This document shows, in pieces, positions 56,895-64,000 of a stretch of DNA of 64,000 nucleotides. A program made the position numbers and the translations under genes. Below the pieces are notes generated by a model. That model was given only the letters and a program-made list of their open reading frames with translations, was not told the origin of the DNA and did no database searches. The stretch is taken from NCBI GenBank assembly GCA_024734495.1, contig JALMQS010000089.1:6212420-6276419 (forward strand), in the 5' to 3' direction. Source of the DNA: Forficula auricularia. Its lineage: Eukaryota > Arthropoda > Insecta > Dermaptera > Forficulidae. Within the stretch, counting starts at the first letter, position 1. The number at the start of each line of letters is the position of its first letter.

Positions 56895-57275
56895 GTTTGG
56901 ACAGGAAGGTGTAAATCAAAAAATTGTCATTCATTTTTGCGACGTTTGGCCAACTTTATTTTGGCTTCATCAGGCGTCTCAATGAATATGATTAATATTA
57001 ATAATTAACAGATGTGCAGATATTTATGAATAAAATCAATAGTAATTATTGTCATATGAATCATTCTTTTTTATATAAATTGATCATTGTTGGGAACAAA
57101 AAGAGAAATAATTACTATTGATTTTATTCATAAACATGTGCACATCTGTTAATTATTAATATTAATCATATTCATTGAGACGCCTGATGAAGCCAAAATA
57201 AAGTTGGCGAAACGTCGCAAAAATAAATGACAATTTTCTGATTTACACCTTCCTGTCCAAATACCTGCAAACGTA
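56895..57275. mobile_element. Hammerhead-bearing fold-back element, family GCCAA
   Basis: The left arm AGGAAGGTGTAAATCAAAAA is inverted in the right arm ending TGATTTACACCTTCCTGTCC. Arms are about 150 bp. The flanks GTACGTTTGGACAGG and GTCCAAATACCTGCAAACGT show related ends. The plus-strand core in the right arm is intact. The minus-strand core in the left arm has CAAAC instead of GAAAC. Confidence 0.82.
57171..57230 (+). ncRNA. Hammerhead ribozyme motif with two-part stem I
   Basis: Reads TCATT-gaga-CGC, CTGATGA (57184-57190), A, GCCAA-aataaag-TTGGC (perfect 5-bp stem II), GAAAC (57209-57213), GTC, GC-aaaaata-AATGA. Stem I has GC/GC next to the core and TCATT/AATGA beyond an internal loop, the layout of natural type-I hammerheads. 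Stem III is AC/GU without a loop. Predicted cleavage is after C57216. Confidence 0.8.
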
Positions 57276-57432
57276 CTTGATTAATAGTAATTAATTTTAA
57301 TTATTACAACTTTTGAATTAAATCTGAAAATATTTAATTTAATAAAAATTTATGGATAAAAAAAAAGGGGGGGGGGGTAATTTAATTGAAGAAGGAAGAA
57401 GAATCAATTTACTTATTGGAAGAATAGAAAGT

Positions 57433-57692
57433 CTACCGTGTATAATAAACTCTATAATAGAGGGTTTTGCTTCTCCATAAACTATAGGAATTATCAAATT
57501 TGAGCAGATAAACCCCCTGGCCGGGGTAGACATGACTTCCAGCGTAAACTTCTTCTTGGCAATCACGTCGATAAACAGGAACAATGATAGATAAAGGAGG
57601 TCGATTCGCAGCCAGTTCGGACGCTAAACGAGAAACTTTTCCGGAAGCAGTGGCACCACGTTCAATATCTTCTGCAGTTACTCCATTAAGAT
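57433..57692 (-). CDS. ACBD3: ACBD3/GCP60 homologue, terminal coding exon
   Basis: The acceptor CCCTTTTAG on the minus strand precedes 57692. The exon starts with two bases of a split codon and reads [80 protein letters not shown] and VYYTR, then TAG (57433-57435). [45 protein letters not shown] is the highly conserved end of the GOLD domain of ACBD3, a Golgi scaffold that binds giantin and PI4K-beta. Upstream exons should lie at higher coordinates; none was recognised up to 64000. Confidence 0.93.
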
Positions 57693-57951
57693 CTAAAAGG
57701 GAAATTCAAATTTTCAATAAGTAAAACAGAAATAATTTTTAAAAATTTTATAAAAATGATAGATAGTAAATTAAAAAAAAAATCGTTTATAAGGTAGTTG
57801 TTTCACGATATTTGTTTTCTTAGAATTTTTTTTAAATTTAGAGAGATTATTATTTAAATACTTGTGCATCGATTGGTGGCAAAACGAAATGGATGAACAA
57901 TATAGTTCCGGAAATATTACATTCCAAAGATAGAGTTTTTAAGACTCTTAT

Positions 57952-58147
57952 CAAGGGCGGATCCAGGGGGGGCGACCGCCCCCCATACAGCCCCGTGCCT
58001 GGCGGGAGTGCAACACGTGCGCCGCAAACAGAGACCAAGAAACGGCGGCCAAATCGACAGGGAATTTATAACAATTTTTTTATTTTTTTTATTTTAATGA
58101 ACTTAGAATATGGGATATGAAATTTGTAAAAATTGAAAATAAAGTTC

Positions 58148-58181
<34 letters not shown>

Positions 58182-58324
58182 GCGTCTCTGACCCCCCCCC
58201 CCCCCCGCTTGGACAATTAGATCGCGACACACTTTCGAGATAAAAAGTAGATCTTATATACACCGGGCACCTTATATACATTCTTTCCCCCCCCCCCATA
58301 AAAAAAATCCTGGATCCGCCCTGG
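57952..58324. mobile_element. hAT-like MITE (373 bp)
   Basis: Ends CAAGGGCGGATCCAGG and CCTGGATCCGCCCTGG, flanked by CTCTTAT at 57945-57951 and 58325-58331 (7 bp perfect, the 8th differs). It contains a (TG)n run at about 58151-58182. It lies in the ACBD3 terminal intron if the gene continues rightward. Confidence 0.82.
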
Positions 58325-58331
58325 CTCTTAT

Positions 58332-58934
58332 ACATTGCACTATACTGGATATCGGAAAGTTTACATACATATTTAATTATAATTAAGAAACTCTTCTTAC
58401 CATTTTTATAAAAAACTAAACCAACATTAAACAATAACTAATACATTTTTTAAGAAAATTCTAATTCATAGTATCAACACAGTTTCTGGGATAATAATGA
58501 ATAAATAAAGAAAAATGTATAATGAAAAATTTACAATAAAAACAAGCTGGCAACAACGCATTTATTTAACCTAAAAAGTGGGTTAACTTTAGGACTTTTT
58601 GACGTTTTTTCGCTTCAGCCATTGTCGCAACAGCTTTCAATCGCTTATTAAGAACTTGTTGTTTTATAATGTACTTTATCTGAAATTTCTATGATAAAAT
58701 ATATACAAGCTCGGACAGTGTTGCCAGATTTGTCAAACGAGCACGGGATTGGCTAGTACTGGTACATAAACAGCAAAAAGTTTTGGGCTTATGAATTACG
58801 AATCCTTATTGTCTGTTCTATATAGGTACTCTAGTAACTTAACTTTTTGCTATTATTGTCGCGAAACAACTATCTTAAAATAAAAATAAAATATCGGCTT
58901 GAAATTTAGAAAGTGAATTTTTATTTTATTTATT
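58332..58934. other. No gene seen
   Basis: AT-rich sequence; a moderately richer block at 58600-58760 has no recognisable frame. It may be ACBD3 intron. Confidence 0.45.
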
Positions 58935-59262
58935 GAAGGAGACAATAAAAGAGTGTGTCTTCTGCTGGAATTATAAAGTGTATTTATTTATAACGAGACT
59001 ATAGTTTCGAGGGCTTTGCCCTCTTCATCACTCTATTACAATGGATTCACAGGAATTAATTTAATAATATCATTAATTTAATATAATATAATATATATAT
59101 ATAATAATAATAATTAATTTAATAAAATCATAAATTAATTCCTGTGAATCCATTGTAATAGACTGATGAAGAGGGCAAAGCTCTGCAAACTATAGTCTCG
59201 TTATAAATAAATACAATTTATAATTCCAGCAGAAGACACACTCTTTTAGTGTCTCCTTCAAT
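58935..59262. mobile_element. Hammerhead-bearing fold-back element, family GAGGGC, copy 2
   Basis: Same arms as 55765-56041 (TTGAAGGAGACAATAAAAGA left, GCAGAAGACACACTCTT right). Both cores are damaged. On the minus strand the first C of CTGATGA is G. On the plus strand (59163-59169 CTGATGA) the stem reads GAGGGCaaaGCTCTG and the GAAA box is CAAA. Confidence 0.8.
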
Positions 59263-59437
59263 ATATGAAAATTCTGCTACTCTCGACAAAAACTTTCAAT
59301 TTTATTTATTACGATTTAAAGGGTGCCTCGACTGCGTGGTCATTTGCGCCACATATATTATACATTATATTTTAATTAAATGAGAAATTGAATAAGGACA
59401 ATTGTATCATAGATTTTAGTAGATTATTATGTATATA

Positions 59438-59545
59438 TTATGTCAGAAGGTTTCGCCCCCTCAGGAGTCGAACCCGAGCGCCAACTTGCTATTCGGGCAG
59501 TTAGCCTAACCCTAGAGACGAATTTCCTCTGACATGATGTACATA
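59438..59545 (-). ncRNA. tRNA-like hairpin, second copy
   Basis: The minus strand opens TGTCAGAGG and closes CCTTCTGACA. Inside are CTGCCCGAATAGCAAGTTGG and the T-arm GCTCGGGTTCGACTCCTGAG (B box GGTTCGACTCC). It is related to 32238-32330. The A box is poor and the overall shape is abnormal, so it is a pseudogene or SINE-like unit. Confidence 0.5.
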
Positions 59546-59728
59546 TATAAACAAAGCAGGAAATTTCATTTCATTCATAAAAGAATTGTTAAGGAATTCT
59601 CTGCTTTAGCTGAAAAAAGTTTTCAGTATGGGTCGTTTTTATTATATCGTCGCTGATCTTACAAAACCTCCTAGGTCCTAAATTCAAAGTTTGCCAGAAA
59701 ACAAGAAAAAACATTTTAAACACTAATA

Positions 59729-60654
59729 TTAGGTTGATGCATAATTATGGAACGTTTTTTTTAAAAATATTTTTCTTCAGCAAAAACAATAATAAAATTT
59801 AACAAAAACATGTTTCAATGATTATTCGGGAACGTATTCACCATCTACTTCAATAACTGCTTCCCATTTGCTTGGCAGTCGGTCGATTCCACGGGCGAAG
59901 AAGTCACGATTCTTGGAGGCAATCCACGCTTTGACATCGGCCACCAAGTCATCCAAATCGTCGTAGATCTTAGTCTTTTGCCAGTTTTTCAAAGAGCGGT
60001 TGATGTGATAGTCCGTCGGTGCTTCGGTCGGTGAGTACGGCGTATGTGGGAGTAGATCCCAGCCCTTATTGGCGATGAATTCGACGACCCGGCGCTCAAC
60101 ATGTGGACGTGCGTTATCGTGATGGAACACGATGTGGTTCTTTTTGCGCGGTCTTTTCGCCTCGATTGCACCGTGAAGACGGTCAAGCTGTGCCAGGTAG
60201 ACGTCGCTGTTTATGTTGAATTGCCGCTTGCCGTTTTTGTCCAGGATTCGCCATTGTTGCTGTTCATCCGCGTCGTTAAACCAATAACAGCTTTGATCCT
60301 CTTCCACGGCTGTCAGAAGTGCCTGATCATCAAAATCCGATGGCCGACCTCTTCCTTCTTTATCCTCCAAACTAGTGTCACTTGATTTGAAACGGGCAAA
60401 CCACTTCCGTACTGCACTATCAGTAATTGTTCCTTCGCCAAAAAGTTCGTTGAGATGGCGAAATGACTGTGCTGTCTTCCATCCTTTCTCGTAGTGGTAG
60501 AGCATAATATGACGAATATGAATATGGTTTTCGACACACATTTTTATTAACTATAAATAGAGAAGATTGTTTTTATAAAAAATAAATAAAACGCCATTTT
60601 TGGCTAGAGAAAAACGCGCCAATACAAACGTTCCATAATTATGCATCAACCTAA
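59729..60654 (-). mobile_element. Mariner transposon (926 bp), internally deleted
   Basis: TIRs TTAGGTTGATGCATAATTAT (GGAACGTTT) and the inverse, flanked by TA at 59727-59728 and 60655-60656. It holds one transposase gene on the minus strand. Confidence 0.93.
59822..60541 (-). pseudogene. Mariner transposase with in-frame internal deletion
   Basis: 239 codons remain open. The N-terminal HTH region is present (HYEKGWKTAQSFRHLNELFG, ITDSAVRKWFARFKSSDTSL, EDKEGRGRPS). The catalytic part has the second Asp in HHDNARPHV and the third in a PTDYHINRSLKNW context. The usual mariner length is about 345 residues. About 100 residues are missing after VEEDQSC, including the first catalytic Asp, so the product cannot be active although the frame is intact. 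The third-Asp context APTDYH differs from the common APSDYH. Confidence 0.92.
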
Positions 60655-60761
60655 TACAAACAAATACAATGCAATATTTATAATTTGTCCGTAGCGCGAA
60701 ATTAAATTGGAATATAATAATAAGGTTCAATAGACAGACGCGCCGTGAAAAGTTGGTCGGT

Positions 60762-61516
60762 ATACTATATATATTGATCTAGATTAATTTGTAACAACGC
60801 TAAGAGAAAAAAAATTTTCCTCTTGACTAGAATCGAACCTACGAACTCTTGAACTAAGGTCATCTGCTCTAACCATTAGACCAATGTAAGATTAATATTT
60901 ATACCATGATTTCTATTACTAAAACTATAAATTTTTGATTTAGACTTTGTGTCGAGATAATATTGTATTCATTTGAACTCGAATGAAAATGAAAAAACAC
61001 CAATTGATTTTAAATTAAAAAACATTGAATATATATTAATTAACGAGGCAAATTTGAAATATAATTGTCAGTTAGGATTTTAAACTGACAATTGATTTTC
61101 ATTAACCAGGCAAATTTGAAATATAATTTTAATTTGCACTCGAATTTTGAAATGAAACTCTAAAAGACTTTAAATTAAGAAACATTAAATATATCGATAA
61201 TTATTCCCCCCCCCCCCCCCCCCGCCCCGCCACTCAAAAATTTAATATTCAATTCGCTTTTCTTTGCGCACAGAAGAAATTATTCACATCTTATTTGATT
61301 TATATTTTATATATTATTTGTTTATTTTTTAATAATTTGCACTATTATTTAATTAACTTTTAAGAGACGATGTATTTTCGGTAGTTTACGGGTATACATT
61401 TGGAGTGTGGTTTTTTAAGAGGAATACAATTTTTGGACCGAGACGCTGCCCGCCAGGGCATCAGCCCGGAGGGCCGAGCTTCGAGGGCGTGCCGAAGGCA
61501 TGCACGAAAAGCTCGT
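60762..61516 (+). mobile_element. Helitron-like element, copy 5
   Basis: Has the family start ATACTATATATATTGATCTA and end CGAAAAGCTCGT. The antisense tRNA-like segment is at 60819-60889. A block at about 61240-61350 (AATTCGCTTTTCTTTGCGCA onward) replaces part of the usual interior. The terminal hairpin has one change (GGCATGC). Confidence 0.78.
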
Positions 61517-61789
61517 AAACATATAATACGTATTTGACCAAAAATCGGACTTGGAAGGTTTTGTAAGATCAGCGACGATATGTATATTTAATATGAAAAT
61601 TTGAGTGTCTTATTTTTTGAAAAATGGATGGAATTTTTCTCAAAAAAAACTTCGGACTTCATACCTGTATTTTAATTAAATGAGAAATTGAATAAGGACA
61701 ATTTTATCAAAGATTTTAGTAGATTATTATGCATATATTATATTTTAAATTTATAAAAGTGAGATCTTAGATATATTATCATAAATTTT

Positions 61790-62175
61790 AATGTCTCTCA
61801 AAACATTCATCATATCCTTCCTCATTTTCGAGTATCTATTTGTTTCAAGTTGACAAATAATCAAAATTATGCCATCTTCACACTAGGGAATTTCCAGACA
61901 ACTAAACGCAAACTCGAGTATCCTGAGAGTATCTTAGATCTTTAAAACTTAGCTATTAAAAGCTTTAAAACTTCCATTGAATGACATTTTCTTTCTCTTG
62001 CTTAAATTGGGCAGTCCACTAAAACATGATTTACATTTATTCTAACTTTGCAAGCTGAATATATCGGGGCGTCTTCTTTGTTCATTAGATATCCGTGGGT
62101 GAATAAAGTCCAATCTTAGACGGGTCAATTTAACTTGATCTTTTCTACTTAGATCTGAAGTTGATAAGGAGCCAA
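61790..62175 (-). pseudogene. Non-LTR retrotransposon C-terminal (RNase H tail) fragment
   Basis: The minus strand, switching frames, reads KDQVKLTRLRLDFIH, then THGYLMNKEDAPIYSACKV, RINVNHVLVDCP and KRKKMSFNGSFKAF. This fits the end of Jockey/I-group polyproteins (LTRLR.GHTRLTHGYL....P.C..C ... VKHIL..CP...R). The direct repeat at 59360-59440 and 61665-61745 (TTTTAATTAAATGAGAAATT) marks related 3' ends. Confidence 0.75.
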
Positions 62176-62539
62176 TGATGGGTTTTGTCATTTTTAAATT
62201 GTTATTAAGTAATTATTTCCCATTCTAGCTTCCAGTCTAGCTTTAGATGCCGATTTCGGATTTAAAAAAAACAATTATATTTTATTTAATGTGTCAACAA
62301 TAGTTTAGACACCCTAACAGTCTTATATAAGGATATATGGAGATTATAAAAAGCAATTCACTTCTGTGATAGGACGTATCACTTTGATTCTACATTTTGG
62401 TGGACAGATTCTTAGTGTCTGCTATAGGTGCCGTTACCTTAGATATGGAGAAAATTAATTTCGATATGATTGGTTGATTACCTGTATTTATTAGGATGTC
62501 CCATAAATTTCTTCCTTTTTTTTTTAAGCGAAATGAATA

Positions 62540-64000
62540 CACGAAATTTGTTGTTTAAGGTTGATTTATTCTGTTATATGAGCTGTTTATTTTGAAAGTG
62601 GCCTAAGTTCATTTTTTGTTATTTCGAGATATGTATTTATATTTATATTTTTATAAATACATATATTTTCATATATATTTTGAAAAATTCATGAGGATAT
62701 TGTACTCCATTGACTGTGATATTATAAACATGAAAAAAGACATCTATGCCTAAGTAAAACTGGCATTGATACATTTTTCAAAATTGGACTTACGCCAACG
62801 CCACTTTCAAAAAATTTTTAAGAAAAAAATAAAACCGACTTCAAAAAAATTAAATGCAACAAATAAAATACACTAAAAGATATAAAATAATTATTATCTT
62901 ATTTAGTTACAATTAAACTACGAAATATTAACATGAAATTACTTTTTGATGTCGGTACCAAACAAACTATACCTATAAGCGAGCGTACCCACCAAACGTA
63001 CTAAGTAAGATCCGTCGAGTGCGATTCATAAAAGGTATATGTTTGGCACCGATTTAAAAAAGTAATTTCATGTTAATATTTCGTCGTTTAGTTGTAACTA
63101 AATAAGATAATAATTATTTTATACCTTTTAGTGTATTTTATTTGTTGCATTTAATTTTTTTGAAGTCGGTTTTATTTTTTTCTTAAAATTTTTTATTTTT
63201 CTCTTTTTAGTGATGTTATTAATAGTGATCCTATCATCAGAACTTGACAAAATTAATATGGCACCATCCCTAAGATACGCCCTTTCCAATAAAAAAAGAA
63301 TCATCGAAATCGGTTCATAAACAAAGAAGTTAGTCCTGAACAAACCTAACAAAAAAGGTCTAATACCTACGAAAAAAAAATGGGACCAATCGGAACGTAG
63401 AATGGACCCAATGCAAAATAAAATTTCAAAATCGGTTCACAATTGGCGGAGATATAAGGTAACATAGGCAAAAAAAAAAAAAATCAGTCGAATAGAGAAC
63501 ATCCTCCTTTTTTGAAGTCGGTTAAAAATAAACAGCTCATATATGAACCTTTCTGCTCTATTACCTTCTTCCATCTCTCAGGAAGCCTCATTATGCCTTC
63601 TTTCCAAAATTGTTCAGAGTTACTTGCAAAATTTTCATCAAGGTGCGTTTCATTTCCTTTACCGATTTGAGACATTTACCATGGAGATAATTTTTCAACG
63701 AGAGATACAAGTAATAATCGGATGGGGCAAGGTCTGGGGAGTACCGAGTATAAGGTAGAAAGTCCCAATCAAAATGTAATAGTTTTTATCTTACGGCCAG
63801 CGCAATATGCGGTTTTGCAAAATCGCATGTTGCATGTCTCAAATCTGTAAGCGAAATAAAAACGCACCTTGATGAATATTTTGCAAGTAAGCCTCAACCA
63901 TTTTGGAAAGAAGGCATAAGAAGGCTTCCTGAGAGATGAAAGAAGGTAATAGAGCAGAACGGTTCATATATAACACAATAAATCAACCTTAAACAACAAA
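62540..64000 (-). mobile_element. Mariner element with inverted C-terminal copies, nested insertions
   Basis: The minus strand 63760-63540 reads FDWDFLPYTRYSPDLAPSDY, then with a shift LDENFASNSEQFWKEGIMRL and PERWKKVIEQKGSYM, the end of a mariner transposase with the SPDLAPSDYY third-Asp box. On the plus strand 63830-63980 a second, inverted copy reads LDEYFASKPQPFWKEGIRRL. Its 3' flank TCAACCTTAAACAACAAA is matched inversely at 62550-62570. The element continues past the window edge. Not active as seen. Confidence 0.78.
62579..63539. mobile_element. TGAGCTGTTTAT MITE carrying an ACCGACTTC repeat
   Basis: TIRs TGAGCTGTTTATTTT and the inverse (AAATAAACAGCTCA), with TATA duplications at 62575-62578 and 63540-63543. 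It interrupts the mariner element exactly. Inside, from 62817 to 63528, is an ACCGACTTC-family repeat with its own palindrome (62833-63172). Confidence 0.8.

Noticed and set aside
60101..60385. 94-codon plus-strand frame
   Set aside because: Antisense shadow of the mariner transposase.

Overview
This is a eukaryotic, AT-rich window that looks like an arthropod, most likely an insect. Reasons: spliced exons of animal genes, Tc1/mariner elements of insect type, many hAT elements with 8-bp target duplications, Helitron-like elements with a terminal hairpin, a Penelope-like retroelement and many decayed non-LTR retrotransposons. The order cannot be fixed from the sequence. There are no operons or bacterial features.

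Host genes: (1) a plus-strand TMEM151-family gene has three phase-compatible coding exons (11470-11747, 22925-23242, 30747-31166), separated by introns of about 11.2 and 7.5 kb packed with transposons; its first exons were not found. (2) The terminal coding exon of an ACBD3 (GCP60) homologue lies at 57433-57692 on the minus strand. (3) A GC-rich, exon-like island of unknown identity lies near 52079-52231. (4) CRIPT is present in three copies, one intact (43138-43440), inside a large palindromic mobile structure. That structure also holds a frameshifted lola-like C2H2 zinc-finger exon.

Layout. 1-11.4 kb: unassigned AT-rich DNA, a fold-back element with hammerhead-like cores, an 8-bp-TSD hAT MITE, a non-LTR endonuclease fragment, and a 2.8-kb hAT holding a Penelope-like element. 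11.4-31.2 kb: the TMEM151 region, with nested Helitron-like, hAT, non-LTR and MITE insertions in the introns. 31.2-40 kb: non-LTR fragments, a Harbinger-like MITE, a 1.35-kb hAT and a Tc1 remnant. 40.08-48.03 kb: one 7.95-kb hAT defined by TIRs, a perfect 8-bp TSD and a decayed hAT transposase tail, containing the CRIPT palindrome. 48-57.3 kb: fold-back elements, a Helitron and a broken mariner-like transposase. 57.3-64 kb: ACBD3 exon, hAT MITE, mariner elements, another Helitron-like copy and a three-level nest at the right edge.

The main discovery candidates are linked. Several unrelated fold-back families carry hammerhead-ribozyme cores at both ends, in opposite orientation. Most have the same deviation: one extra nucleotide between the CUGANGA box and stem II. 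In three cases the flanking strands pair as stem I, and stem III is a 4-8-nt palindrome that could only form well between two molecules. One of these families carries CRIPT. All homology calls are from reading the sequence; no search was run.
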